A stretch of DNA of 64,000 bases from Streptomyces aureus. GTDB taxonomy: Bacteria; Actinomycetota; Actinomycetes; Streptomycetales; Streptomycetaceae. The notes under the pieces are model-generated. The model saw only the letters and a list, made by a program, of their open reading frames with translations. It was not told where the DNA came from and did not search any database. Location: positions 124,001 through 188,000 of the forward strand of contig NZ_JNZD01000021.1 in NCBI RefSeq assembly GCF_000725495.1, in the 5' to 3' direction. This document shows positions 16,668 through 26,018 of the stretch, one piece after another (position 1 is the first letter of the stretch; every line of letters begins with the position of its first letter). The position numbers and the translations under genes were made by a program.

Positions 16668-17363
16668 ATGCCGCGAGACAAGCTGACCGCAGACCGGATC
16701 GTCCGAGCCGCCATCGAGCTGCTCGACGCCGAGGGGCTGGACGGCCTGAACATGCGCAGCCTCGCGCAGCGTCTCGGTTCGGCCGCCACGGCCGTCTACT
16801 GGCACATCAAGAACAAGGACGACCTGGTCAGGCTCTCCAGTGAGGCGGTCTGGGGCGAGGTCGAGCTGCCCGACCTGGACACCACCGACTGGCGGACGGC
16901 CGCGGCCGCCCACGCCGCCGGAGTGTTCGCGATGCTCACCCGGCACCCCTGGCTCGTGCAGGCGTTCGGCAGCCACCTCCTGTACGGACCCGCCCAGGCC
17001 CGGCACAACGACTTCAGCCTGGCCGTCTACGAAAAGGCCGGCTTCGAGGCCGCCGACGCGGACCGGGCGGCCGCGGCCGCGCTCGCCTTCGTGCTCGGCA
17101 GCACGCTGGGGCCGGCCGCGCAGGTGTCGTTGAACCGCCGGCTGGGCAAGACCGGCGAGGACGCCGGCCAGTTGGTGGCGGACGCCATGGCCCAGGCCAC
17201 CGAGACCGCGAAGCAGTTCCCGCATCTGCGGAAGCGCCTCGACACGGCGGCCGCCGCCGAGTACGCCGGTGCCCCGGACCACGCCTTCGAGTTCGGGTTG
17301 CGATCCCTGCTCGACGGATTCGAGGCCCGTCTGGCGGCCGACCGCGCTGACGCGAAGGACTGA
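16668..17363 (+). CDS. TetR-family repressor (tetracycline-repressor C-terminal type)
   Basis: The gene encodes 231 residues from ATG 16668. The helix-turn-helix is clear at residues 10-50 (RIVRAAIELLDAEGLDGLNM then RSLAQRLGSAATAVYWHIKN). The C-terminal domain resembles the TetR_C group, with conserved Leu/Ala helices for ligand binding and dimerisation. It is divergent from the beta-lactamase-family gene, and the three palindromes overlapping both promoters suggest that it represses both. The ligand cannot be told. Confidence 0.9.
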   Translation: MPRDKLTADRIVRAAIELLDAEGLDGLNMRSLAQRLGSAATAVYWHIKNKDDLVRLSSEAVWGEVELPDLDTTDWRTAAAAHAAGVFAMLTRHPWLVQAFGSHLLYGPAQARHNDFSLAVYEKAGFEAADADRAAAAALAFVLGSTLGPAAQVSLNRRLGKTGEDAGQLVADAMAQATETAKQFPHLRKRLDTAAAAEYAGAPDHAFEFGLRSLLDGFEARLAADRADAKD

Positions 17364-17449
17364 CGGTCCCTCACCGCCCCTATTTGCGACGGGCGCTGGG
17401 TGGATCGGTCATGGTCCGGGTCGGTCGAGCGGCCGGGGCCGGCCGGCCG

Positions 17450-18052
17450 TCACCCGGTGCGGACGGGGGAGTAGGACATCTGGAAGGCGAGCCGGTCGTC
17501 TGCGCCGTCGCCGATGCGCGTGAGGACGTCGTCCAGGTCCAGGAACTCCTCCCAGGCCTGCCTTCCGCTCGCCGCCGCCAGACCGGCGACGACCAGGCCC
17601 TCGAGCTCGGGGACCCGCTTGTTCTTCCAGATCTTGTCGGCCAGGCTGACCAGCAGGTCCTCCATCGCGACCCCGTCGTCGGTCCAGGAAGCGTGCGTCG
17701 CCGCGAAGCGCGCCCTGCGGGAATCGACACCCCGTGCCATGAGCAACTCGCGGCCTGCCGCCTCGTGCCGTGCGCCGGGAGCCGACAACTCCTCGGGGTG
17801 CAGGGCCTTTCCGAAGTCATGGGTTGCCGCTCCGAACAGGACGGCCTCCGGATCGACCCCCAGGTCGAGGCCGCGCCCGTCGATCCACGCGAGGAGTTGC
17901 GCGGCGACATCGTGAACCGCCCGGAGATGGGCGACCAGTCGCGGGGGAGCGCCGACGTCGTCCAGCAGCCTCGCGGCTTCGGCCGGCAGGGGGCGCAACG
18001 AGGGTCCGAGGGATTCCTGAAGGGCTGTCGACAGCACGGGCGAGGTCGTCAC
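17450..18052 (-). CDS. HD-domain phosphohydrolase-like protein
   Basis: The gene encodes 200 residues from GTG 18052. It carries the HD metal-binding pattern: a His in HLRAVHDVA, the His-Asp pair in GAATHDFGKALHP near 76, a further His in THASW, and Asp in LADKIWKNKR. HD proteins hydrolyse nucleotides or cyclic nucleotides. This small single-domain form is common in actinobacteria and its substrate is not known. It is convergent with the TetR gene and stands alone on its strand. The 86-base gap to the TetR gene has no clear hairpin. Confidence 0.85.
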   Translation of the reverse strand: MTTSPVLSTALQESLGPSLRPLPAEAARLLDDVGAPPRLVAHLRAVHDVAAQLLAWIDGRGLDLGVDPEAVLFGAATHDFGKALHPEELSAPGARHEAAGRELLMARGVDSRRARFAATHASWTDDGVAMEDLLVSLADKIWKNKRVPELEGLVVAGLAAASGRQAWEEFLDLDDVLTRIGDGADDRLAFQMSYSPVRTG

Positions 18053-18182
18053 CGCGACAGGGTAGCCCCGCCCCTACCGTGCGGGGCCGGGTCGTTGCCC
18101 CTGCCTTCCGTGGCCGGTTCGTCGGGAGGGCGGCGGACCGCTCGCCCTTCGAGCCCCCTTCAAATGCGCGGTACTCATGTGT

Positions 18183-18209
18183 CATTGTTCTATTCGAAGG
18201 CGAACAATG
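18183..18209. promoter_or_regulatory. inverted repeat upstream of DUF1648-GntR pair
   Basis: CATTGTTC at 18183-18190 pairs with GAACAATG at 18202-18209 around an 11-base spacer. It overlaps the probable promoter or leader just before the GGGGGGA ribosome site. An autoregulatory site for the coupled GntR regulator is likely but inferred. Confidence 0.5.
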
Positions 18210-18227
18210 ATGCGAGGGGGGATCAAG

Positions 18228-19187
18228 ATGAACGTCGTCCGCAGGTGTGTCCTGACAGCCGCTCCGTTCGGCGTGGCCGCCGGGGCCTACGCCGCCGTTT
18301 TCCGGGCCGGCCACGACCGACTGCCCGACCGGATGGCCACCCACTTCTCCCTGGACGGCACGGCCGACGGCTTCATGGGCCGCACGGCCGCGCTGTGGTC
18401 GGGAGTCGGTGTGATCTGCGGTGTGGGAGTCCTGTTCACGGTGCTGGCCGCGGTCGCCATGAAGGGCGCGGGGGCACGGCTGACGGCCGCGGTGGGCGCC
18501 GGGACGGCGGTCCTCATCGGCTACGCGCTGATCGCCACCGTCGTCGCCGACACCGGCGTCGACGACCCGGCGGACGCGCGGCTGCCCCTGTGGCACCTGG
18601 CCGTGCTGCTGGTCTTCGTCGTGGCGGCCACCGGCGCGCTGGTGTGGTGGCTGGCGAGGACCGGGCCGCGTCCGGCGCCCGCGTCGGCGCCCCCTTCGCT
18701 CCCGCTCGCCGAGGGTGAGATGGCGGCCTGGACCCGTACCGTCGTCACCCGCGCGCTCCTGATCCCGGCCGGTGCCGTCGCCCTCGCCGGCCTCGGCACC
18801 CTGTTGTTCGGTCCCTGGCAGGTGGGGTTGCCGCTCGTGGCCCTCGGCCTGGCGTGCGCGCCGATCGCCGCGGTACGGGTCACCGTCGACCGGCGTGGAT
18901 TGACCGTCACCTCCACCCTGGTGCCTCGGCCCCGGCTGCACGTGCCTCTCGACGGCATAACCGACGCGGACAGCACGCGGATCGACGCCATGGGAGACTT
19001 CGGCGGCTGGGGGTACCGGATCCTCCCGCACCGCCGGGGCCTGGTGCTGCGCTCCGGGGAGGCGCTCTCCGTCCGTACGGTGAAGGGACGCGACTACGTG
19101 GTCACCGTCGACGACGCGACAACCGCTGCCGCGCTGCTCAACGGCCTGGTCGCCCGTCATGTGGGGGAGCGTGCGGCGGGATGCTGA
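18228..19187 (+). CDS. DUF1648-type integral membrane protein
   Basis: The gene encodes 319 residues. ATG 18228 is preferred over ATGs at 18207 and 18210 because GGGGGGA precedes it by six bases. After one helix comes the DUF1648 signature (DRLPDRMATHFSLDGTADGF), then several further membrane helices and a C-terminal cytoplasmic domain with a PH-like feel (VRVTVDRRGLTVTSTLVPRP). DUF1648 proteins such as SdpI are immunity or signalling proteins in Bacillus; here only the family is certain. It overlaps the following GntR gene by seven bases, which suggests that membrane protein and regulator form one system. Confidence 0.82.
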   Translation: MNVVRRCVLTAAPFGVAAGAYAAVFRAGHDRLPDRMATHFSLDGTADGFMGRTAALWSGVGVICGVGVLFTVLAAVAMKGAGARLTAAVGAGTAVLIGYALIATVVADTGVDDPADARLPLWHLAVLLVFVVAATGALVWWLARTGPRPAPASAPPSLPLAEGEMAAWTRTVVTRALLIPAGAVALAGLGTLLFGPWQVGLPLVALGLACAPIAAVRVTVDRRGLTVTSTLVPRPRLHVPLDGITDADSTRIDAMGDFGGWGYRILPHRRGLVLRSGEALSVRTVKGRDYVVTVDDATTAAALLNGLVARHVGERAAGC

Positions 19188-19591
19188 TCCGTGTCCTGCC
19201 CGGCTCGCCCGTACCCCTCGGCGAGCAGATCGCCGCCTGCGTACGGGGGGCGATCGCCGACGGCAGCGCGGCGCCGGGGGAGCGGCTGCCGCCCGCCCGT
19301 CAGGTCGCCGCCTCGCTGAACGTCAATGTGCACACCGTGCTCCGCGGTTACCAGCGTCTGCGTGACGAGGGACTGATCGAGCTCCGCCGCGGCCGGGGCG
19401 CCGTGGTCACCACGGCACCCGGCATCGCGCACCGCGCCCGACTCACCGACGCCGTGCACGGTCTCGTGGCCCAGGCCCGCGAACTGGGCCTGTCCGGCGA
19501 GGAGTTGCTGGCCCTGGTGCGCGACGGCCTCGCCGGCGCACCCGCGGCCACGGCTGAGGGGTCCGGCTCGGCGGACGAAGCGGAGAAGTGA
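19181..19591 (+). CDS. GntR-family regulator, YtrA-like
   Basis: The gene encodes 136 residues from ATG 19181, overlapping the upstream stop. The winged-helix domain fills residues 5-75 (PLGEQIAACVRGAIADGSAA, LPPARQVAASLNVNVHTVLR, LRDEGLIELRRGRGAVV). Only a short helical tail follows, as in the YtrA subfamily, which usually controls an adjacent membrane or transport gene. Autoregulation through the inverted repeat at 18183-18209 is likely. Confidence 0.88.
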   Translation: MLIRVLPGSPVPLGEQIAACVRGAIADGSAAPGERLPPARQVAASLNVNVHTVLRGYQRLRDEGLIELRRGRGAVVTTAPGIAHRARLTDAVHGLVAQARELGLSGEELLALVRDGLAGAPAATAEGSGSADEAEK

Positions 19592-20013
19592 GCCGGGTCC
19601 GGGGCGAGATGTCCCTGCCGGATGTGTGGACGGCATCGGGTCGGTCCTCTCGGCCTGGCCTGGCGCCATGTCACGTTTCTGGCGCGGCCGGGGGATGTCT
19701 TGACGATGGGCCGCCGTATTCGGGTCAACGCGCCGACGAGGCGCCCGCGTCGGGGACCGGGCCGCGCCGGCAAGGTCTCGCCGACGCGCCATCCGGCCGT
19801 GGCCGCTCCGTCCCGGTGACCTCATCCTGCCGTCGCGATCTTCCACCTTGGCGCCCGCGCGGAGGCAGCGGAGCCGGGCGACGGACACAGAAGGGGTGTA
19901 CCACCTGCCGGCCGCGGCAGCCGGGACAACGGTGATCGCGGCGGCACCGTCGGGGGAAATACCAGGTCAAGCCCCGCTTCGACCTACCTGAGAAGAACCT
20001 TGTGCAACACCGT
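19592..20013. other. gap without recognisable gene
   Basis: Several frames are open, but none has coding composition, a ribosome site or a familiar motif. I see nothing in it beyond the likely 3' end of the convergent hydrolase transcript. Confidence 0.5.
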
Positions 20014-20898
20014 TTAGGGTGAAGAGCGCATGTCCGCGCCGCCCCGGTCACGCGCTTTCGCGTCCTGGCCGGCCAGGAACGGACGCAGCAGCGTGAGCAG
20101 GCTGTGCGGGCGGTGCAGCGGGATGATGTGGCCGCAGTCTTCGATGACGTGCCCGGTGAGATCGTCGGTGATCGGGCGGAGTTGGCGTTCCAGCGCAGCA
20201 CCGACAGGTCGGGCGCCCAGTGCCATCGTGGGCATCGTCAGGCGGGCAGTGGCGACCGCCTGTTCGATCTGCACTGCGCTCTCGGGCAGGGCCCGGTAGT
20301 ACGAGAACGCGCAGCGGAGCGCCTCGCGGCCGGTGTATGCGCGGACGAACGCGTCCCGGATGGCGGGGCGCACCCCGTCGTCGAGCGTGCCGGCGTTCAG
20401 GAACCAGTTGACGTAGGCGGCCTCGTGGCCCTCCAACACGGTCTCGGCAAGGTGGGGCGCGGCGGAGTGGAAGCCGAACCACCACGGTGGCCCGTCGGCG
20501 AGGAAGTCCTCGGCGCCGGGCAGCCTGCCCAGAAGGGACTCCATGACGACCAGGCGCCGGACGAGACCGGGGCGGCGCAGGGCGAGGAGGAAGGCCGGCG
20601 CGGTGCCTGCGTCGATGCCCACCACAGCGGCCGAGGATATGCCGAGCGTGGTCAGGAGCGCCGCCGCGTCCTCGGCCAGGGTGCCCGCGTCGTACCCGGA
20701 GGCGGCCCGGCCGCTCGCGCCGAACCCGCGCAGGTCCGGTGCGATGACGCGGTAGCGGCCGGACAGATCGGCCATGATGTCCGTCCACAGTTCCCAGGTG
20801 TGCGGGAAGCCGTGCAGCAGCAGGACAGCCGGGCCCGATCCGGAGAGGGCGACGTTCAGTTCGACACCGTTGGCGAGGATGCGTCGCAGCTCGGGCAT
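20014..20898 (-). CDS. alpha/beta hydrolase, epoxide-hydrolase-like with Asp nucleophile
   Basis: The gene encodes 294 residues from ATG 20898, with GGAG eight bases before it. The oxyanion motif is HGFPHTWELW near 30. The nucleophile elbow reads VGIDAGT near 95, with Asp in place of Ser as in epoxide hydrolases and haloalkane dehalogenases. The catalytic His is in CGHIIPLHRP near the end, and YYRALP in the cap domain may supply the epoxide-binding tyrosine. No signal peptide. It is divergent from an HxlR regulator with palindromes between, so it is probably induced by a reactive or oxidised compound. Substrate unknown. Confidence 0.88.
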   Translation of the reverse strand: MPELRRILANGVELNVALSGSGPAVLLLHGFPHTWELWTDIMADLSGRYRVIAPDLRGFGASGRAASGYDAGTLAEDAAALLTTLGISSAAVVGIDAGTAPAFLLALRRPGLVRRLVVMESLLGRLPGAEDFLADGPPWWFGFHSAAPHLAETVLEGHEAAYVNWFLNAGTLDDGVRPAIRDAFVRAYTGREALRCAFSYYRALPESAVQIEQAVATARLTMPTMALGARPVGAALERQLRPITDDLTGHVIEDCGHIIPLHRPHSLLTLLRPFLAGQDAKARDRGGADMRSSP

Positions 20899-20928
20899 GG
20901 AGGGACTCCAGGTGCTTGGTGAGGATGA

Positions 20929-20955
20929 GTGACTAGGTCACGCTAGGGAACTAGC
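20929..20955. promoter_or_regulatory. adjacent palindromes in hydrolase/HxlR divergent promoter
   Basis: GTGAC-TAG-GTCAC at 20929-20941 is followed directly by GCTAG-GGAA-CTAGC at 20942-20955. Both arms are perfect. They are the best candidates for HxlR operators. Confidence 0.55.
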
Positions 20956-21001
20956 CTGGTCTGCCCAAGACGGCACTTTCCCTTCAGGTGGTGAGCCCCA
21001 G

Positions 21002-21415
21002 GTGACCACGTCGAGGCCCGGCGGACGTGATCAGCGACCCGGTGAGCGCGGGGACCTGCTGGATCCGCGCTGTCCGACCCGCCAGTTGCTCGACCGTATC
21101 GGCACCAAGTGGACGTCGATGGCGGTCAAGGTGCTGGCCGAGGAGGCTCCGGGTGAGCTCCGCTTCGCGGAACTGCGGCGCCGTATCCCGGGCATCTCGC
21201 AGAAGATGCTGTCCGTCACCCTGCAGAGCCTGGTCCGCGATGGACTGGTCGCACGCCGCGTGGAGCCCACCGTGCCGCTCGCCGTCCATTACCGGCTCAC
21301 GGAGCTTGGCCTGTCCCTCGAAGGACCGCTCTCCGCCCTGCGCCTCTGGGCCGAGACACACATGCCGGAGATCGACCGCAGCAACCGGCTCGCCGACGAG
21401 TCACCCCCCGATTAG
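21002..21415 (+). CDS. HxlR-family transcriptional regulator
   Basis: The gene encodes 137 residues from GTG 21002. The winged-helix core is typical of HxlR: CPTRQLLDRIGTKWTSMAVK at the start, then ELRFAELRRRIPGISQKMLS and LVRDGLVARRVEPTVPLAVH. The Cys in the RCPTRQ position is the usual redox- or electrophile-sensing residue of this family. It is divergent from the epoxide-hydrolase-like gene and probably controls it through the palindromes at 20929-20955. Confidence 0.9.
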   Translation: MTTSRPGGRDQRPGERGDLLDPRCPTRQLLDRIGTKWTSMAVKVLAEEAPGELRFAELRRRIPGISQKMLSVTLQSLVRDGLVARRVEPTVPLAVHYRLTELGLSLEGPLSALRLWAETHMPEIDRSNRLADESPPD

Positions 21416-21918
21416 ACGTGGATCGAGCCACGTTTCTCGCGGCTGCAGGCATGGTCGGCCTTGTCCGGGATGGTGCGGCGCAGCGGGGATGAGTGGTCGC
21501 GCCACACGTGCGGTGGCCTGCCGCGGATGTGGCGGGTCACGTTGGGAGCGTCGAGGTTCAGGGCGGGAGCACGCCGTCGTAGGTGTCCCCGCGCGCCGTC
21601 GCCGCCTGCGGCGCAGTGTCCAAGCCGCGGCCGCCTCCACGCCCGGGACGGTGACCTTCTCGGCCGGCTTCCCGGCCGGGGGCGGTGAGGCGACAACCGC
21701 CCCACCGAGCACGGGAATTGCCCGGGCCGGACGCGAAAGGGCGAACGCCAAAAGAGTCTTGAGGTTCCCTCGCTTCTCGGTGACAAACCCCACCGCACGC
21801 CATCCAATACTAAAGCGGAATAAAACGCCCGCCAGGTGAAGTGTGCACACCTGCCAGGCGCTAGCTTTACGACTTCTTGATCGCACCATGACCATCTGAC
21901 CAAGGGTCGAACGCACAC
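21416..21918. other. 503-bp gap with small coding debris and a promoter-like end
   Basis: On the minus strand, about 21414-21570 reads as a protein-like stretch (NVTRHIRGRPPHVWRDHSSP, SPLRRTIPDKADHACS) ending in TAA, with no start of its own; it may be the tail of a lost gene. Near 21800-21853 the DNA turns AT-rich and holds CAGGTG at 21833-21838 facing CACCTG at 21848-21853, which may be an operator for the amidase gene. Confidence 0.4.
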
Positions 21919-24900
21919 ATGCACATAGCACCACCCGTTCCGGGGGAACGGGACACTTCGCACACGCTCAGACGCCTGCCCCGCACCACCGCCCTGCTCG
22001 CCCTCTCCCTGACCCTGCTGAGCGGGACGCTGCTGGTGACGCCCCGGCCGGCCGCCGCGGCGACACCCGCCGTGACCACGCCGGCCCCAAAGCTCTCCGC
22101 TCCCGACGTCCCCTCCGCCCTCGCCGAGGCGAAGCGTTTCGGCGCCCGGGTGGAGGCCCTGTCGGAGCGCACCGAGACGTCCACCACCTGGGCCGACCCG
22201 AACGGCTCCCTGACCACCGAACTCACCGCAGGACCCGTACGGTTCGACCGGGACGGCAGCTGGGTCGGCGTCGACACCAACCTCACCGAACGCCGTGACG
22301 GCACCGTGGCGGCCAAGGCCCACCCGGCATCGCTCACCCTCGCCGGCGAGGGCGGCACCCCCGTCACCTCTCTCGGCGCCGCACGCAAGGCAGGCGCCCG
22401 TGACCTCGTCACCCTCGGCGAGGGCGAGCGGCAGGTCACCGTCCAGTGGAGGGGCGGCCTGCCAAAGCCCGAACTGGACGGCAACCGCGCCACCTACCCC
22501 GACGCCGTCCCCGGCGCCGACGTCGTCGTGGAGGCCACCCGCACGGGATTCGAGCAGTACGTCGAGATCAAACAGCGCCCGTCCACGAAGGACTACGGCT
22601 ACACCCTCTCGCTGCGTGCGGACGGACTGCGCGCCGAGCAACAGACCGACGGCAGCGTGCTGTTCACGGACCGCGACACCGGCCACGAGCGGGCCGTCAT
22701 GCCCGCCCCGGTGATGTGGGACGCGACCGTCGACGAACGCTCCGGCGAACACACCCACCGCGTACCGGTGGCCATGCAGGTCAAGCAGCACGACTCCGCG
22801 ATCGACCTCGTGGTCGCGCCGGACGCCGCGTTCCTGGCCGACCCCACCACGCGGTACCCGGTCACCGTCGACCCCTCGACCTCCGTCCTCGGCAACGTCT
22901 TCGACACCTACGTCCAGCAGGGCGAAGCCCGCGACTGGTCCACCGACACCGAGCTGGACCTCGGCAACCCGGGCACGAAGAACCCCGACGGCACCCCGCG
23001 CACCGCACGCTCCTTCATCACCTGGAACACGGCCCCCCTCGCGGATGCCCTGGTGACGAACGCCGAGCTCGGCCTGTGGAACTTCCACTCGGGCGACACC
23101 GACTGCAAACCCCAGCCCTGGACCGTCTGGTCGGCCGACAAGGCCACGGTCTCCAGCCGCTGGACCTCCCAGCCCGCACTGCACACCCGGCACGCGACGT
23201 CCACCGAGACCAGGGGCAACCCGAAGTGCGGCGCGGACGGCTGGATCAAAGCCGACGTCACCTCCCTCGTGCAGACCTGGGCCTCCGCCAAGGCACCCCA
23301 GTCCAGCCTGGGCCTCAGGGCCGCAGACGAGTCCGCAGTCGACCAGTGGAAGCGGGTCAACTCCGCCAACGCCACCAGTAATCCGCCCAAGCTGACGGTC
23401 ACCTACAACTTCCGTCCCCGCTCGGGCAACAACCGCCAGGCCGGCCCGCCCTTCACCAAGGACGCCTCCGGCACCTGGCAGGTCGACACCACGACGCCGA
23501 CCCTGCGCGACACCTTCTCCGACAAGGACGGCGACCGCGTCACCGGCACCTTCGAGATCGTCGACGCGGCGACCGGCAAGCAGGTCGGAGAGCGCCTTGT
23601 CTCTCCGCGCGTCGATTCCGGACGCGCCGCGGCCGTGACCGTCCCCGACGGCGTCCTCAAGGACGGCGCGACCTACCGGTTCCGCACCAGCCCCTTCGAC
23701 GGCACGCACTACAACCTCGCCTGGTCCGACTGGACCACCTTCACCGTCGCCACCGGCCGCCGCCCAGGCGGTCTGCCGGACATGCCGCAGGCCCTGGAGT
23801 CCGGAGCCACGCAGTCCCTCACCCCGCTGCTGTCCGGACTTCTCTCCAGCCCCGAACAGGGCCGCGTGCGCGCCGAGTTCGTCCTGCGCGACGCCGACGG
23901 ACAGCAACTGCCCGGGGTGAGCGTCCCGGAGACCTGGGCCGACAGCGGCCGCCGCGCCGCCGCCCGCGTCCCCGAAGGCGCACTGCGCGCGGGCACGACG
24001 TACCGGTGGGCGATGCGCGCCTGCACCGACCGGGGCTGCTCGGCCTGGTCCTACGAGCAGGAGTTCACCGCCACCGACACAACCGACCCGCAGGCACCCG
24101 AGACCACGTCCATCACCCTCACCGGCCCCTCCCTCGACGACGCCACCGTGCCGGTCGCCGCCAAGACCTGCGCGGACGGCGGTTGCCCCGCCGCCACCGA
24201 CGGCCGTCTCACGCTGGACGCCGGCGCCGACGGCGAGCGGGCCGCCTGGTTCGAACCGGACCTCGCCAAGGTGCCGCGGGGAGCCAGGATCACGAGCGCC
24301 CGCCTGGCGCTGACACCGGCCGAATGCGGCACCGACGCCTGCACGCAACGACCGGTCGAGATCTACCAGTTGTACGAACCCTGGGCCACCCCGCACACCG
24401 GGACCGGCCTGCTGGACGTACTGGACGACGCCCCCTTCACCGAAGCCGCGCCCGCCGACACCCAGGACCTCGCACCCCTGGTTCAGTCCTGGACGGACGA
24501 GCAGACGGGCGAGGGGTTCGCGATGCGGCTTCCCGGCGCCCACGCCGCGCCGGCACTCTCCTATCACTCCAGCCGCAGCACGGACCAGGCCAAGCGGCCC
24601 CGGCTCGTCGTCACCTACGTGGCACCGGCCGCGCCCGCGGCCCCCGAGGACCTGCGCGTGAACGCCGGTGACGGCGGGCTCCTGGCGACCTGGAACCCGC
24701 CGCAGGAGCTGGGCTCGTCGGCCGACGGCGCCGAGTACACCGCCGTCGTCACCAAGGCCGACGGCAGCGAGGTCACCCGGGCCACCACCCGCGACACGCA
24801 CCTCGTCGTGGACGGACTGACGAACGGCACCGCCCACCGGGTGACCGTGACGGCCCGCACCCCCTATGGCACCGGTCCCGCCACCACCTCGCAGACACTC

Positions 24901-26016
24901 ACCCCCGCGGCCGTCCCGGGCGGCGCGGCCACCTACCGCGAGATCGTGCAGCAGTACGCCGACGCCCGCAGCGCCATCCTCACCGGCAAGCACCCCACCA
25001 TCGCGGCGGCCCTCGCCGCGAGCCCGCGCGGAGCGGCGTTCCAGGACCTGCTCGGCGCCCAGGCAGGGGACCTCGGGCGGACCAGGGACGTGCTGGCCCG
25101 GCGCGGACAGCGCTACACCGCGATGAGCACGAAACTCTCCGACGTCCTGGTCGGGGTCGACGACGACGGCACGGTGTTCCTGCGCGCGGTCATCGAGGAC
25201 TCCGCGGTCCTGACAGACACCGGCCCCACGGACCCGGGCGAGCCGGACGGTGAACCGGAGGAAGGACGCCGCGAGCAGCGCTTCACCTTCAGCACCAACA
25301 GCGGCGCCCCGATCCTCCACGTCGAGGCGGATGCCCCCGCGGCGGAGACCGTGCTCCCGGCGTCGGCTTCGGCCCCGGCCGCCGACGCCCTGGAGACCAC
25401 CGACGATTCACTGGGCCCCGTCAGCGAGGTGCCCGACGAGCCGATCGCGCTCGACGCCGACGGCCTGCCCGTCGAGGAAGCCGGCCCGGCCGCGGGCAAG
25501 CCGGCCGCGCGCATCCGGCGCGCCGCCGCGCAGGTCTCCGGCTCCGGCACGCTCAGCTGGGCCTCCCGCAACGTCAACACGCGCTGGGAGTACGGCCAGG
25601 ACTGCACGAACTTCGTGTCGAAGGCGCTGTACTACGGGGGCCACATGAAGACCCGTCAGGGCGGTCGCAAGCACGACCGCGCCTGGTGGCAGCAGTACTT
25701 CCTCTTCGGCAGCATCAAGAACAAGAGCTACACCTGGGCCGCCGCCGAGAACTTCCGCCGCCACATGATCCGCTACCGCGGGGCCACGTACGTCAACGCC
25801 CTGTCCGCCAAGCCGGGAGACCTCGTGCTCTTCAAGTGGAAGAAGGAACGCGGCTACAACCACGTCGCCATCGTCGAGCGCAGGCGGCACGGACTCCAGC
25901 TGATCCAGCACGGCAGCTCCAACAGGACCAGCCTCGCGGCCGCCATCCTGCGCTACCAGGGCAAGCCCAACCACATCGAGCGGGTCATCATCCTCCACCC
26001 GAAGGCGAGGTCCTGA
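21919..26016 (+). CDS. large secreted multidomain protein with C-terminal amidase (Amidase_6-like) domain
   Basis: The gene encodes 1365 residues. An N-terminal signal (RRLPRTTALLALSLTLLSGT to an AAAA site near 48) directs export. Residues about 60-300 form a beta-rich N-terminal region found in Streptomyces proteins with DNRLRE domains. A DNRLRE-type domain spans about 310-500 (FDTYVQQGEARDWSTDTELD, ADVTSLVQTWASAK). A degenerate second copy lies at 730-900 and a fibronectin-III-like domain at 905-1000. A 140-residue linker leads to the catalytic-looking end: QDCTNFVSKALYYGG near 1227 and the His in YNHVAIVERR, the Cys/His pair of the Amidase_6 and CHAP-like clan. It may cut wall peptides or another exported substrate. 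It is followed two bases later by a lipoprotein gene. Confidence 0.88.
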   Translation: MHIAPPVPGERDTSHTLRRLPRTTALLALSLTLLSGTLLVTPRPAAAATPAVTTPAPKLSAPDVPSALAEAKRFGARVEALSERTETSTTWADPNGSLTTELTAGPVRFDRDGSWVGVDTNLTERRDGTVAAKAHPASLTLAGEGGTPVTSLGAARKAGARDLVTLGEGERQVTVQWRGGLPKPELDGNRATYPDAVPGADVVVEATRTGFEQYVEIKQRPSTKDYGYTLSLRADGLRAEQQTDGSVLFTDRDTGHERAVMPAPVMWDATVDERSGEHTHRVPVAMQVKQHDSAIDLVVAPDAAFLADPTTRYPVTVDPSTSVLGNVFDTYVQQGEARDWSTDTELDLGNPGTKNPDGTPRTARSFITWNTAPLADALVTNAELGLWNFHSGDTDCKPQPWTVWSADKATVSSRWTSQPALHTRHATSTETRGNPKCGADGWIKADVTSLVQTWASAKAPQSSLGLRAADESAVDQWKRVNSANATSNPPKLTVTYNFRPRSGNNRQAGPPFTKDASGTWQVDTTTPTLRDTFSDKDGDRVTGTFEIVDAATGKQVGERLVSPRVDSGRAAAVTVPDGVLKDGATYRFRTSPFDGTHYNLAWSDWTTFTVATGRRPGGLPDMPQALESGATQSLTPLLSGLLSSPEQGRVRAEFVLRDADGQQLPGVSVPETWADSGRRAAARVPEGALRAGTTYRWAMRACTDRGCSAWSYEQEFTATDTTDPQAPETTSITLTGPSLDDATVPVAAKTCADGGCPAATDGRLTLDAGADGERAAWFEPDLAKVPRGARITSARLALTPAECGTDACTQRPVEIYQLYEPWATPHTGTGLLDVLDDAPFTEAAPADTQDLAPLVQSWTDEQTGEGFAMRLPGAHAAPALSYHSSRSTDQAKRPRLVVTYVAPAAPAAPEDLRVNAGDGGLLATWNPPQELGSSADGAEYTAVVTKADGSEVTRATTRDTHLVVDGLTNGTAHRVTVTARTPYGTGPATTSQTLTPAAVPGGAATYREIVQQYADARSAILTGKHPTIAAALAASPRGAAFQDLLGAQAGDLGRTRDVLARRGQRYTAMSTKLSDVLVGVDDDGTVFLRAVIEDSAVLTDTGPTDPGEPDGEPEEGRREQRFTFSTNSGAPILHVEADAPAAETVLPASASAPAADALETTDDSLGPVSEVPDEPIALDADGLPVEEAGPAAGKPAARIRRAAAQVSGSGTLSWASRNVNTRWEYGQDCTNFVSKALYYGGHMKTRQGGRKHDRAWWQQYFLFGSIKNKSYTWAAAENFRRHMIRYRGATYVNALSAKPGDLVLFKWKKERGYNHVAIVERRRHGLQLIQHGSSNRTSLAAAILRYQGKPNHIERVIILHPKARS

Positions 26017-26018
26017 CC

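Noticed and set aside
21412..25320. 1302-residue minus-strand frame opposite the amidase gene
   Set aside because: It is antisense to a clear secreted protein, is Gly/Val/Arg-rich with no domain, and is open only because of high GC. Only its last 50 residues, beyond the amidase gene, look possibly like old coding DNA.
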